Source of the DNA: Marisediminitalea alba
GTDB taxonomy: Bacteria; Pseudomonadota; Gammaproteobacteria; Enterobacterales; Alteromonadaceae
Assembly: GCF_002993365.1 (NCBI RefSeq)
Contig: NZ_PVNP01000089.1
Span: 62,001 to 126,000 of the forward strand
Reading direction: 5' to 3'
Length of the DNA: 64,000 nt
Positions within the stretch are counted from its first letter, which is position 1. Every line of letters starts with the position of its first letter. A program made the position numbers and the translations under genes. The notes below the pieces were generated by a model. The model ran no database searches and had not been told where the DNA came from. It was given only the letters and a program-made list of their open reading frames with translations. Shown here in pieces: positions 38,568 to 48,136 of the stretch.

Positions 38568-41561
38568 ATGTTTAATATGAAAAAAAGCATTGCTGCAGTA
38601 GCAGTTGCTGCATCACTTGGCATGGGCGCAAGCGCTTATGCAGGGAACAACGATGGTGGTATCGTTGTAAGTGTCAGCGATGGCAGCGAAGCACCACTTT
38701 CCAACGTATCCATTGTTATTCGTAATTCAAACACCGGTTTTCGACGCTCGGTAACTACCGACAGTGACGGTAACCTTCGGGTAGGTCTGTTACCCGTAGG
38801 CGTTTACGAGGTTGTGGCCGAAAAAGACGGTTACGATACCGTATCGCTCGGTGAAGTTACGGTCAGAATCGGTCAGAACACCAACGTAAATCTGACTCTT
38901 TATCCGGACAACGTAGAAACCATCTCAGTAACCGGTTCTGCTATTGCCAGTATCGATTTCACTTCTACTGAATCAGCGCTTAACATCAGCGCCGTTGAGC
39001 TTGACCGCTTACCAGTGCCACGGAGCGTAACCTCTGTAGCTCTTTTAGCGCCGGGTACCACTCAGGGTGATAACCGTTTCGGTGGTGTGTCTTTCGGTGG
39101 TTCATCGGTAGCAGAAAACCAGGTATATATTAATGGCCTTAACGTTACCAACTTCCGAAACGGTCTGGGCTTCAGTAATCCCCCGTACGAATTTTATGAC
39201 CAGTTCCAGGTTAAAACCGGTGGCTACTCTGCTGAATTCGGTCGTTCAACCGGTGGTGTGATCAACGCTGTAGTAAAATCTGGTACTAATGAATTCCATG
39301 CTGGTGCCAGTGCTTACGTAGTGCCTTCTGATTTGCGCGAACAGGCGCCTTCAGTGTTTGAGGAAGACGGCTCTTACTACACGTATCGTGACAACGATAA
39401 AAGTAGCACCATTAACTACAACATTTGGGCATCTGGCGCACTGATTGAAGATACTCTGTTTTTCTACGCGCTGTATAACCCGCGTGATGTTGAATCACGA
39501 AGCGACCGTACATTATCAGACGGTAACCTGAATGAAAGCAACGATGACAACGCGTTTTGGGGTGTTAAGCTTGACTGGAACATTACCGATAACCACCGTC
39601 TGGAATTACTCACGTTTTCTGATGACTCAGAAGACGTAACAGAAATCTCTAACGTCACTGAAGAAGGCGAAAAAATTCGTATTGGTTCTTCAACCTCTTA
39701 CAGCGGTGGTACAAACTGGTCACTCAAGTATATCGGATATCTGACAGATGATTTAACTGTCTCTGCCATGTATGGTGAAAACAAATATGATCTGACTACA
39801 GAAACAGATTCTTCAGCAGATTGTGAGTTAGCGCTTGATTATCGTTATTACTATGGGTTTGCCACAGATATTCCGGGTACCGGTGTGGTAAGCAATGGTT
39901 GTGCGACAACCAGCAACTATTATCTGGAAGAAGGTGAAGATACCCGTGAAGCCATGCGGATCGATTTTGACTGGGCGGTTAGCGATGACCATTTACTGCG
40001 TTTCGGTATGGATAACGAGACAAATACCTCTTATGGCAATGAGTTTTATGCCGGACCGCGCGGCACGTATTGGTTAATTTACGGCGGCTTTGATGGAGAG
40101 ACCGTCAACGATGTAGTGCTGGACGCTGATACTGACTACGCCATGGGTCGTACCCGAACAGTGGGTGGTAACTTTGAAACAGAAGCGTCTGCTTTCTACA
40201 TCGAAGATACCTGGACGGTAACCGACGAAATTACGCTGACCTTAGGTTTACGTAACGAACAATTCGATAACAAAAACGCATCGGGTGAAACCTTTGCGAA
40301 AATCGATAACATGTGGGCACCTCGTTTAGGTTTTGCCTGGGATATCGGCGGTGTCGGCGAGCATAAAGTGTTTGCCAGTGTTGGTCGTTACTTCCTGCCT
40401 GTAGCAAACAACACTAACGTGCGCCTGGCTGGTAACGAAGCCGACCAGCGTAACTACTATGTGTTTACCGGATGGGAAGAGTTTACTTATAACGGCGGCA
40501 CCTACTATGCGCCAGGACTGGGCGAGCAAATCGGTACTACCCGCGTAACTTCGACCGGTGAAGTACCTGATACCCGTTCAATCGTTTCGAATAACCTCGA
40601 CGCCATGTATCAGGACGAAATCATCATTGGTTACCAGGGTATGATCAACGAAGACTGGAGCTGGGGAGTCAAGGGTACGCAGCGTAAGTTAAACGGTGCT
40701 ATTGACGATATGATCATCGACCATGCTATTGCCGAGCGTTTTGGTTGTGGTGATGACTATCACCCGAACCAGTACGTTCTGGGTAACCCGGGTGAAAGCA
40801 TGGAAGTATATACCGATACCGACTGTGACGGCAGCGTTGATGATTGGGCTACCTTTACGGCAGAAGAGCTGGTGTACCCGGAAGCAGAACGGACCTACTA
40901 TGCCGTTGACCTGAACATCGCCAAAGCCTGGGATGGGGTATGGAGCCTAGATGCAACTTATACCTGGTCACACAGCTATGGTAACTCAGAAGGTCTGGTT
41001 AAATCAGATAATGGCCAGGACGATGCCGGTCTGACGACTGACTTCGACTTCCCTGAACTAATGGATGGTGCTTACGGTAACCTGCCTAATGACCGTCGCC
41101 ATATGCTGAAAGTCTTTGGTTCATACGCTATCAGTGAAAACTTCACTGTAGGTATTAACTACTCACTGCAATCTGGTCGTCCGATTAATGCCTTTGGTGT
41201 TGCTCACCCGGGTCCAGATGGTGAAGTTGATTACGGCAATACCTATTATCTGTCTACTGACAGCGGTGCGGTAAATGATGAAGGTGCAATCATCTATGAT
41301 TACGAACAGGTCACCCGAGGTTCTCAGGGGCGCACTCCATGGGTATCACGTGTCGACGTGAACCTGGCATACAGCACAGAGATCGCCGGACTGGATACGC
41401 GTTTCAAAATCGATGTATTTAATTTGCTCGACGCAGATAATGTTACTCGAATTAACGAAATTGCCGAAAGTGCCCAGGGTCAGGCAAGCCCGCGCTACGG
41501 ACTTGCTCAGGCTTTCCAAACCCCTCGTTACGTACAAATTAGTGCTAACGTCACTTTCTAA
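38568..41561 (+). CDS. TonB-dependent receptor with N-terminal carboxypeptidase-like domain (Oar-like)
   Basis: A 997-residue outer-membrane transporter. A signal peptide ends near residue 25 (ASAYA). A carboxypeptidase regulatory-like beta-sandwich (about 28-115) contains NSNTGFRRSVTTDSDG and LPVGVYEVVAEKDGY. The plug follows from about 125 with VYINGLNVT and GGYSAEFGRSTGGVINAVVKSG (near 220-241). The rest is a 22-strand barrel ending in phenylalanine (ISANVTF), as barrel proteins do. The Oar-like architecture fits large substrates such as peptides or glycans, but the substrate is unknown. GGGAGA precedes the ATG. Confidence 0.92.
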   Translation: MFNMKKSIAAVAVAASLGMGASAYAGNNDGGIVVSVSDGSEAPLSNVSIVIRNSNTGFRRSVTTDSDGNLRVGLLPVGVYEVVAEKDGYDTVSLGEVTVRIGQNTNVNLTLYPDNVETISVTGSAIASIDFTSTESALNISAVELDRLPVPRSVTSVALLAPGTTQGDNRFGGVSFGGSSVAENQVYINGLNVTNFRNGLGFSNPPYEFYDQFQVKTGGYSAEFGRSTGGVINAVVKSGTNEFHAGASAYVVPSDLREQAPSVFEEDGSYYTYRDNDKSSTINYNIWASGALIEDTLFFYALYNPRDVESRSDRTLSDGNLNESNDDNAFWGVKLDWNITDNHRLELLTFSDDSEDVTEISNVTEEGEKIRIGSSTSYSGGTNWSLKYIGYLTDDLTVSAMYGENKYDLTTETDSSADCELALDYRYYYGFATDIPGTGVVSNGCATTSNYYLEEGEDTREAMRIDFDWAVSDDHLLRFGMDNETNTSYGNEFYAGPRGTYWLIYGGFDGETVNDVVLDADTDYAMGRTRTVGGNFETEASAFYIEDTWTVTDEITLTLGLRNEQFDNKNASGETFAKIDNMWAPRLGFAWDIGGVGEHKVFASVGRYFLPVANNTNVRLAGNEADQRNYYVFTGWEEFTYNGGTYYAPGLGEQIGTTRVTSTGEVPDTRSIVSNNLDAMYQDEIIIGYQGMINEDWSWGVKGTQRKLNGAIDDMIIDHAIAERFGCGDDYHPNQYVLGNPGESMEVYTDTDCDGSVDDWATFTAEELVYPEAERTYYAVDLNIAKAWDGVWSLDATYTWSHSYGNSEGLVKSDNGQDDAGLTTDFDFPELMDGAYGNLPNDRRHMLKVFGSYAISENFTVGINYSLQSGRPINAFGVAHPGPDGEVDYGNTYYLSTDSGAVNDEGAIIYDYEQVTRGSQGRTPWVSRVDVNLAYSTEIAGLDTRFKIDVFNLLDADNVTRINEIAESAQGQASPRYGLAQAFQTPRYVQISANVTF

Positions 41562-41568
41562 ATATAAT

Positions 41569-41595
41569 AAGCCCCTGTTTTAAAGGGGCTTTTCT
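41569..41595 (+). terminator. Terminator after the first TonB receptor
   Basis: AAGCCCC (41569-41575) pairs with GGGGCTT (41585-41591), followed by TTCTC. Confidence 0.85.
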
Positions 41596-41791
41596 CTTTG
41601 AGTTAATAATGCTGTAGTAATAACCCAAAAGCACGATTTTGCGCAACAAGCAAACAAGTGTTTGAATAAAACGTTATTAAAGGCATAGGAGCTTGTGAAT
41701 TTTTGTTAACACGCCGTAAGGAATTATTTACGATAAGAATTATTTATTAGGAAACTACTGGAACTTTTTGGAATACAAGTTCACCACCTAG

Positions 41792-41820
41792 TTGACCCTT
41801 CCTGCGCTATCTGGTTATTA
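41792..41820 (+). promoter_or_regulatory. Candidate promoter of the second TonB receptor
   Basis: A TTGACC -35 box (41792-41797) and TTATTA -10 box (41815-41820) are 17 bases apart. They imply a 5' leader of about 145 bases. Confidence 0.4.
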
Positions 41821-41919
41821 TCCACTGAGACGCGTTGCGTTTGTCGCTAATTATCGGCAAGTCGTCTGCTTTTCTTAAAGTAGCGTAGCGTCTGTAACAG
41901 GGTGCCGCGTCTATTAAAA

Positions 41920-41969
41920 AAGTCGTTATAAAGCGATAACCATATAAGTAAAATAGTGGTCCAGGGAGA
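41920..41969 (+). promoter_or_regulatory. Shared receptor leader motif, copy 2
   Basis: AAGTCGTTATAAA (41920) and GGTCCAGGGAGA (41958) repeat those before the receptor at 38568, with a shorter, unrelated spacer. The two blocks are therefore conserved by function or by shared ancestry. Confidence 0.55.
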
Positions 41970-41975
41970 CAATTA

Positions 41976-44879
41976 ATGTTTACAAATAATAAACTGGCTA
42001 AGTCAGTTAAGCTGGCTTTTGCCCTTAGTGCTGCGTCCGCAGCACTGATTGCACCTAACACAGTCTTGGCACAGGAATCATCAGAAGTCGACGAAGCTTC
42101 GGTTGAAAAAATTCAGGTAACTGGTTCAAGAATTCGCAAAATCGAATTTGCTTCAAATGCGCCAATTGCTACTGTGGGTGAGCAAGAATTCGAAATGACT
42201 GCAACGGTAAACACCGAGTCACTTCTAAACACAATGCCTCAGGTTGTTCCAGGCCTGGACAGAACTTCTAACAACCCAGGTAATGGTACTGCAACTGCCG
42301 ACCTTCGGGGGTTAGGTGCAAACAGAACGTTGGTGCTTGTTAATGGTAAGCGTGTAACGCCAACAACCGCATCTGGTGTGGTTGATATCAACGCCATTCC
42401 TACCGCTATGATTGAGAACGTTGAAGTTCTGACCGGTGGTGCTTCAGCGGTATACGGTTCTGATGCGATTTCCGGCGTAATCAACTTTATCCTTAAAGAC
42501 GACTTTGAAGGCGTTGATGCTTCTGTAGGTTATGAATCCACAGAAGAAGGCGATGCTGGTATCTGGAATGCTGACCTGACTATCGGTGGTAACTTCGATG
42601 ATGGTAAAGGTAACGTTGTATTCAACATGGCCTACACTAGTCGTGAAGACCTTTTCCAAGGCGACCGTAGCTTCGCAAACACCGCATTATTTGATGATGG
42701 TGCCGGTGGTTTAGAGCCTGGTGGTTCTTCTGGTGTTCCTCAAACTGCTATTTTTGCTGGTGGTTTCTCAGATTTTTCTGATAGCTCAGGCATCATTTTT
42801 GGGCAAGACGGCAGCGTTCGCCCATTTGTAACCTCAGGTCAGGTTAACGATTATTATAACTACGCGCCGGTTAACTACATTCAGTTACCTCAGGAACGTC
42901 ACCAGTTTTCTGCATTAGGTCACTATGAAGTTACTGATAACATGGAAGTTTACGGTAGTGCGATGTTTACCGACAGTAACGTTCCTTCTCAGTTAGCTCC
43001 GACTCCGATTTTCCAGACCAGCACGTTTACACTGGATGGTAACCCATTCATTTCACCAGAGGCGCAACAAATCATTTCTGGTGCGATTGGTTTAGGCGTT
43101 GATACTGATGGTGATGGTATTGACGATGAAGGTCGTGCACTGTTAAGACGCCGTCTTGAAGAGGTGGGTCCTCGTCGTTCTGAAGATACTTTTACCTCAT
43201 TCCAGGTTATGGGTGGAGTACGAGGCTTCTTTGGCGATTCAAGCTGGAGCTACGATGTTTATTATCAAACTGGCCGTGTTCGTAATGCTAATGCCCAGTT
43301 AGGTAACGTTAACCGTGGTCGTTTCGATCAGGCCTTATTACTGGCCACTGACGAAAATGGTCAGGTCATCCTTGACGCAAACGGTAATCCTTCATGTGCT
43401 GACACTTCAAACAATGGTTCTACCGTGGGTTGTACGCCACTGAACATTTTCGGTGAAGGTAATATTTCTGAGAGTTCTGCAGCATTCTTGCGTACTGCGG
43501 TTTCTGCAACTTCAACCTTCGAGCAGCGCTTATTCGGTGCTAACATCACGGGTGATACAGAAGGTTTCTTCGAACTTCCTGGTGGTCCAATCGGGTTATC
43601 ATTTACCTATGAACACCGTGAAGATGACTTCGAATTCTTGCCATCTCAGGACTTAGCAGCCAGTACTATTGCCGGATTTAACGGTTCTCCTGCGGTTGCA
43701 GGTGGTTTTAACGTTAGCAGTTATGCGGTTGAAGCTTATTTACCAATCCTGGTAGGCGCGCCTTTTGCTGAACTGTTAGATTTAGAACTTGCTTACCGTG
43801 CAGAAGATTACACTACTGCAGGTTCAGTAAGTGCATATAAAATTGCTGGTAGCTGGGCGCCGGTTGATAGTTTCCGTCTACGAGCTGGTTTCAACACGGC
43901 GGTAAGAGCGCCAAACATTTCTGAACTGTTTAGCCCTCAGGGTGAAAACTTCCCGGGTGCAACCGATCCTTGTGCGGGTAACGCTCCGGATGCATTTAAA
44001 ACGGCAGAAGTGGCTGATCTGTGTGTTCAGACTGGTGTTCCTGCTGACGTAGTTCATACTGCGGCAATCAACCCTGCATCTGGTCAGGTTCGTGCGCTTA
44101 GTGGTGGTAACCCTAACCTGGTTGAAGAAGAAGCAGAAACCTTAACTGTTGGTTTCGTGTTCGATGCAACAGACGAGATATCTTTAAGTCTTGATTACTT
44201 CGACATTGAAATTGATGATGCGGTATCTTCTTTCGGTGGTGGTGCTAACAATATTCTTGATACGTGTTATGACTCATCTAAAGCCGGTTCTGGTTTAGGT
44301 GGTGCTTTCTGTAATGCGATTAATCGTCGTTCTGACGGTACTATCGACTACGTAGAAGCGGGTACTCAAAACGTTGCGTCAATCACTCTTAAAGGTTACG
44401 ACTTAATTGCTTCTTACGAAACTGAAGTAATGGGCGGTGATTTATCTGTTCGTTACTTAGGTACATACACCACAGAAAGCGACTTCCTGCCATTTGACGG
44501 TTCTCCAGACCTGATTGAGTGTGCTGGAAACTTTGGCGCAAACTGCGGTGAGCCAGTGCCTGAGTACAAGCACAGAACTACAATGACTTACTCTGCTGAC
44601 GACTATACTCTGCAATTATTATGGCGTTATGTAGGCGAAGTAAGTGATGACGATGATTCACAGGATTACACTGTTGAAAAAATCGATGGATTCAACTACT
44701 TCGATGTTGCCGGAACTTACTTCTTAACAGAGAACTTCCGCGTAACTGCAGGTGTCGACAACATGTTTGATAAAACGCCACCAATCATCGGTGGTAACGA
44801 CGAACAGTCAAACACCTACCCGGCTACCTATGATGTATTCGGCCGTACTTACTACGTGAACTTCCGCGTATCGTACTAA
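41976..44879 (+). CDS. TonB-dependent receptor
   Basis: A 967-residue outer-membrane transporter. A signal peptide ends near residue 32 (TVLAQE). The TonB-box region is EKIQVTGSRI near 45. The plug carries RGLGANRTLVLVNGKRV (near 110) and GGASAVYGSDAISGVINFILK (near 152-172). The barrel ends in an aromatic residue (YVNFRVSY). An extracellular segment near 375 has a calcium-type DTDGDGIDD repeat. It fits the large receptors of marine Alteromonadales that import carbohydrates or peptides. A terminator follows, then a methyltransferase and a TPR-oxygenase gene. Confidence 0.92.
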   Translation: MFTNNKLAKSVKLAFALSAASAALIAPNTVLAQESSEVDEASVEKIQVTGSRIRKIEFASNAPIATVGEQEFEMTATVNTESLLNTMPQVVPGLDRTSNNPGNGTATADLRGLGANRTLVLVNGKRVTPTTASGVVDINAIPTAMIENVEVLTGGASAVYGSDAISGVINFILKDDFEGVDASVGYESTEEGDAGIWNADLTIGGNFDDGKGNVVFNMAYTSREDLFQGDRSFANTALFDDGAGGLEPGGSSGVPQTAIFAGGFSDFSDSSGIIFGQDGSVRPFVTSGQVNDYYNYAPVNYIQLPQERHQFSALGHYEVTDNMEVYGSAMFTDSNVPSQLAPTPIFQTSTFTLDGNPFISPEAQQIISGAIGLGVDTDGDGIDDEGRALLRRRLEEVGPRRSEDTFTSFQVMGGVRGFFGDSSWSYDVYYQTGRVRNANAQLGNVNRGRFDQALLLATDENGQVILDANGNPSCADTSNNGSTVGCTPLNIFGEGNISESSAAFLRTAVSATSTFEQRLFGANITGDTEGFFELPGGPIGLSFTYEHREDDFEFLPSQDLAASTIAGFNGSPAVAGGFNVSSYAVEAYLPILVGAPFAELLDLELAYRAEDYTTAGSVSAYKIAGSWAPVDSFRLRAGFNTAVRAPNISELFSPQGENFPGATDPCAGNAPDAFKTAEVADLCVQTGVPADVVHTAAINPASGQVRALSGGNPNLVEEEAETLTVGFVFDATDEISLSLDYFDIEIDDAVSSFGGGANNILDTCYDSSKAGSGLGGAFCNAINRRSDGTIDYVEAGTQNVASITLKGYDLIASYETEVMGGDLSVRYLGTYTTESDFLPFDGSPDLIECAGNFGANCGEPVPEYKHRTTMTYSADDYTLQLLWRYVGEVSDDDDSQDYTVEKIDGFNYFDVAGTYFLTENFRVTAGVDNMFDKTPPIIGGNDEQSNTYPATYDVFGRTYYVNFRVSY

Positions 44880-44902
44880 GAATCATTATGTAATAAGATA
44901 AA

Positions 44903-44930
44903 AAAGCCTCCTTCGGGAGGCTTTCTTGTT
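44903..44930 (+). terminator. Terminator after the second TonB receptor
   Basis: A 9-bp perfect stem pairs AAAGCCTCC with GGAGGCTTT around a stable TTCG tetraloop, followed by CTTGTT. Confidence 0.92.
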
Positions 44931-44966
44931 GGTGAAGTGCTCGAAAAATAAGAGAGTTGATACAGA

Positions 44967-45881
44967 ATGAATAAAAAGAAAAAATGGAATGAGTTCTGGG
45001 CAACGGAATCTGATTTTCATGAGGTCTTCGTTTGTGGAGGCGATGATAATAACAATGCCTTAAAAAAACTATGGCACTCTGTTTTTGCACAGTTTAGTAG
45101 CCAGGCAAGAATAATCGATATGGCCAGTGGAGCTGGTTCTATATACCGCTCGATAGAGGCTAAAAGTTTTTCAAATTTAGTTGCAGTCGATGGCTCAACT
45201 GCTGCGTTAAGCGCCTTATCTAAAGGTTTACCGGATGTCACCACGATTGAGCAGGATATTACAATATACAATCCTGAAGTAGAGCGTGCTGATCATGTTG
45301 TGAGTCAGTTCGGTATTGAATATGGTGGCATCGCAGCTTTCAAAGTTGCGCTTGCTATGCTCTCCTCAGGAGGCTCAGTACACTGCTTATGTCATGGGCA
45401 AAATAGTTCAATTCCGCTTCAACAACGACAACAACTGGAAGGAATTGAGTTGATAAGAACCACTGAGTTTTTATCGTTAGCGATGCACTGTATAGCAGCC
45501 ATGTATAGAAATGATGTGCCCATGATCGAGAAGTATGTGGAGCAATTCAGGAAGGTTGAACCCTTACTTGCCAGGTTTGCCTCTGAATACCCACAAACGT
45601 TTGCTGCGCATATTCACGCGTCACTCAAAAAAATGATACTGCAGCTCAAAAGTTACAATGAAAAGGATGTGTTAGAGTGGTGCGAAAGCGCTATGGCCCA
45701 GTGTGATGAATTAGAATCAAGAGCCCGGGATATTGTGAATATTGCGCTTGATACCGATAAAATCCAACAGTTAGAACAGTTATTCGCACTGAAAAAAATG
45801 GAAAATTTCCAGGTCGAAGACGTTATAAATGAAAACAATGCCAGTGTAATTGGACTTCTTATTTCAGCAAGAAAACCTTAA
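44967..45881 (+). CDS. SAM-dependent methyltransferase, class I
   Basis: A 304-residue protein with a Rossmann-type methyltransferase core. Motif I is RIIDMASGAGSIYR (near 48-61), with the acidic residue of motif II in LVAVDGSTAAL (near 72-82). The C-terminal 120 residues are helical and without recognised family. The substrate is unknown. Base composition looks more AT-rich than neighbouring genes. Its stop overlaps the next start by one base (TAATG), so the pair is cotranslated. A terminator separates it from the receptor upstream. Confidence 0.82.
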   Translation: MNKKKKWNEFWATESDFHEVFVCGGDDNNNALKKLWHSVFAQFSSQARIIDMASGAGSIYRSIEAKSFSNLVAVDGSTAALSALSKGLPDVTTIEQDITIYNPEVERADHVVSQFGIEYGGIAAFKVALAMLSSGGSVHCLCHGQNSSIPLQQRQQLEGIELIRTTEFLSLAMHCIAAMYRNDVPMIEKYVEQFRKVEPLLARFASEYPQTFAAHIHASLKKMILQLKSYNEKDVLEWCESAMAQCDELESRARDIVNIALDTDKIQQLEQLFALKKMENFQVEDVINENNASVIGLLISARKP

Positions 45882-47665
45882 TGAATCCTCTGCAAACCAT
45901 ATTTACATTAATTAATCAAAAGCAGTACCCCGAGGGTAAGCAAGCCGCTACTTCATTGCTCAAGCGAAATAAAGACAGGCGCCATCAACCCATACTCTTG
46001 CGTTTAAGAGCTACGTGCTGTTTTGCCTTGCAAGAATATAAACAGGCGATCGATGATCTGCAACAAGCCTGTAAGCTGGGAATGGAAGACGGCGAAATTT
46101 ATGTAAACCTGGCCAAAGCTTATTTTTTCATTGATGAAATTCCTAAGGCCTTTAACAATATCTCTAAGGCCCTATCGTATAAAGATCGTTTTTATTCTCA
46201 GGCAGTAATATTCCTGAATAAATCTCTTTTAAACCAACTTCATGAATCAGAACTCAGTGTTCTCTCAGGCTTTTTAAGTGCAGAATTGGTGATTGGCGAC
46301 CAAGCTAAAAATGCATTAGCAAATATATTTTTAACGCAGGAAAAAGTAGATGAGGCCATGCAGGTATTGAGTTCTGTAGAATCTACTGGCTCCGCCGATA
46401 TTGAAATGACCCTGGCCGTAGCGCAAAGGCTAAAAGGGGATAGCCAAAAGGCAGTGGCAAGGTTACTTTCTGTTAAAGACCAATTTGGCAGTCACCATGC
46501 AATTTTCCATCAACTTGGTAATTGTTATTCAGACTTAGGCGAACTTCGTACTGCCTGTCAGTATTATGAGGCAGCAATTGCGTTAAATGACCAGTACAGG
46601 TTTAGTCATTTTAATCTTGCCGAATTATTATATCAGCAGGGTTTGGCAGACAGTATGCTGACCAGCTATGATCTTCTGGATACAAAAAATCGATTTAATA
46701 TTTACACATTTAAAGACTATCTGCAGTTTTTACTGAGGTTGAATGCTTATGACAAGGTCTTAAATGCCCTGGAACAGTATAAAGTACAATTTAAGAGCCG
46801 CTCGTTGCTGTATTACAGAGCTGAGGCGGAAAGGCTTAACGGAAACGAACAAAAAGCATTGCAAACCATTAAAGCTATAGAACCTGAATTACTCACTCAC
46901 GACGAGTTATGCCAGCTGGCTCAGCACTTGATATCCACTAAAGAATACGTGTTAGCTCAAGCGTTTTTAGAGCGGGTTCTGTCATTGGACAAATTCAACC
47001 AGTGGGCTTTTTCGCTGTATTTTTTGTTGTCAAAAAATTCGGTAGTGCCTGCTCCTCAGGCACTAAGATATGAAGATTATATTTTTGAGTACCAGATAAA
47101 GGCTCCTGAGAGTTATGACAGTACTGAGGACTATCTCATAGCGCTCTCTACGCGACTGAATCGGATGCACTCTGTCTCAAAAAATAGCCCACTCAACCTG
47201 ACAATTCAGGGGGGAACACAAACCCAGGCAAACCTATTTGCAGTAAAAGACCCTCTGATAACGCATTTAAGCTCTGAGTTTCATCGTTGTGTGAGCCAAA
47301 CTTTAACGGAGATGACTAAACAAAAAGTACTCCACGAAGGCTTTTACCAGCAAGGTCAAACCTACTGTAGTGGTTCCTGGTCGATTAATACTAAGGAAGA
47401 AGGAAACCATTCGAATCATATACACCCAATGGGTTTAGTGAGCTCTGTTTGTTATATTTCGCTTCCTGAATGCATATCAGAGGATAATGGCGCAATACAA
47501 TTTGGCGTACCGCCATTTTTAACATCATTCGTTCCTCAAAGCCTAACGTACAGGCCTCGCACTGGTGTCTTATTGGTTTTCCCTTCCTGTTTCTGGCACG
47601 GCACTCTGCCATTAAAAGGCGGAGACAACAGACTAACAGTGGCCGCTGACTTTGTTGTGAAATAA
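45881..47665 (+). CDS. TPR protein with C-terminal 2-oxoglutarate/Fe(II) oxygenase domain
   Basis: A 594-residue protein. Residues 1-390 are TPR-like helical repeats. The C-terminal domain (about 420-594) looks like the 2OG-FeII_Oxy_5 family: HIHP near residue 512 gives the first iron histidine, VFPSCFWHGTLPL near 565-577 the distal histidine, and GGDNRLTVAADF the 2-oxoglutarate-binding arginine. Such TPR-oxygenases are probable protein or small-molecule hydroxylases. It is coupled to the methyltransferase upstream. Function is unknown. Confidence 0.82.
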   Translation: MNPLQTIFTLINQKQYPEGKQAATSLLKRNKDRRHQPILLRLRATCCFALQEYKQAIDDLQQACKLGMEDGEIYVNLAKAYFFIDEIPKAFNNISKALSYKDRFYSQAVIFLNKSLLNQLHESELSVLSGFLSAELVIGDQAKNALANIFLTQEKVDEAMQVLSSVESTGSADIEMTLAVAQRLKGDSQKAVARLLSVKDQFGSHHAIFHQLGNCYSDLGELRTACQYYEAAIALNDQYRFSHFNLAELLYQQGLADSMLTSYDLLDTKNRFNIYTFKDYLQFLLRLNAYDKVLNALEQYKVQFKSRSLLYYRAEAERLNGNEQKALQTIKAIEPELLTHDELCQLAQHLISTKEYVLAQAFLERVLSLDKFNQWAFSLYFLLSKNSVVPAPQALRYEDYIFEYQIKAPESYDSTEDYLIALSTRLNRMHSVSKNSPLNLTIQGGTQTQANLFAVKDPLITHLSSEFHRCVSQTLTEMTKQKVLHEGFYQQGQTYCSGSWSINTKEEGNHSNHIHPMGLVSSVCYISLPECISEDNGAIQFGVPPFLTSFVPQSLTYRPRTGVLLVFPSCFWHGTLPLKGGDNRLTVAADFVVK

Positions 47666-48136
47666 CAAACTGAACAAATTGTTTACTCAGCTGTAGAATG
47701 CTGGGGCAAGATAATTCAACCCCCGAAGTTAATGTATCAGTTTCGATTTAATATGGTTGCTTACAAAGGTTCCATCAGAAATACCGTATGCAAAAAGGCT
47801 CCACAGGCTGGTCGGACTTTACTGATTAAATTGAATAACTGTTCACGAGATGTTGTGTATATTTTGTAATTTATTTACACTTTGAGAAGTTTTATAACAT
47901 ACCGCGAACAGCTGATTTGTATAATCACTGACCAAACAAAAGGGGATCCCTCAGGTGCAGGAGCTTGTTACTTGACTCCCTTATTGTTCTCGTGTGACTA
48001 TAAGACGTTCGTAGTATTGGTGTCAGTCTGGCAAATACTACCTTCCTAAATATATTTATAAATTTTATACGCCCCTTGCGAAGCAGTATTTTTATTACAA
48101 GTCGCAAGGATTCAAATAAGAAATTGGTTGGGAACT
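47666..48136. other. Intergenic region before the DUF3450/TonB operon
   Basis: About 470 bases without a gene. An 8-base dyad with CCTTGCGA (48074-48081) and TCGCAAGG (48102-48109) lies in the last 65 bases and may form a leader hairpin or be an operator. A TATAAT at 47920 has no good -35 partner. Confidence 0.55.

Larger units (their letters stand above)
41562..41975. other. Intergenic region before the second TonB receptor
   Basis: About 410 bases holding the first receptor's terminator, a candidate promoter (41792-41820) and the second copy of the shared leader motif (41920-41969). No gene is supported on either strand. Confidence 0.6.

Noticed and set aside
43090..43125. DTDGDGIDD repeat in the second receptor considered as a separate calcium-binding protein
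   Set aside because: It is in frame inside the receptor barrel and best read as an extracellular loop.
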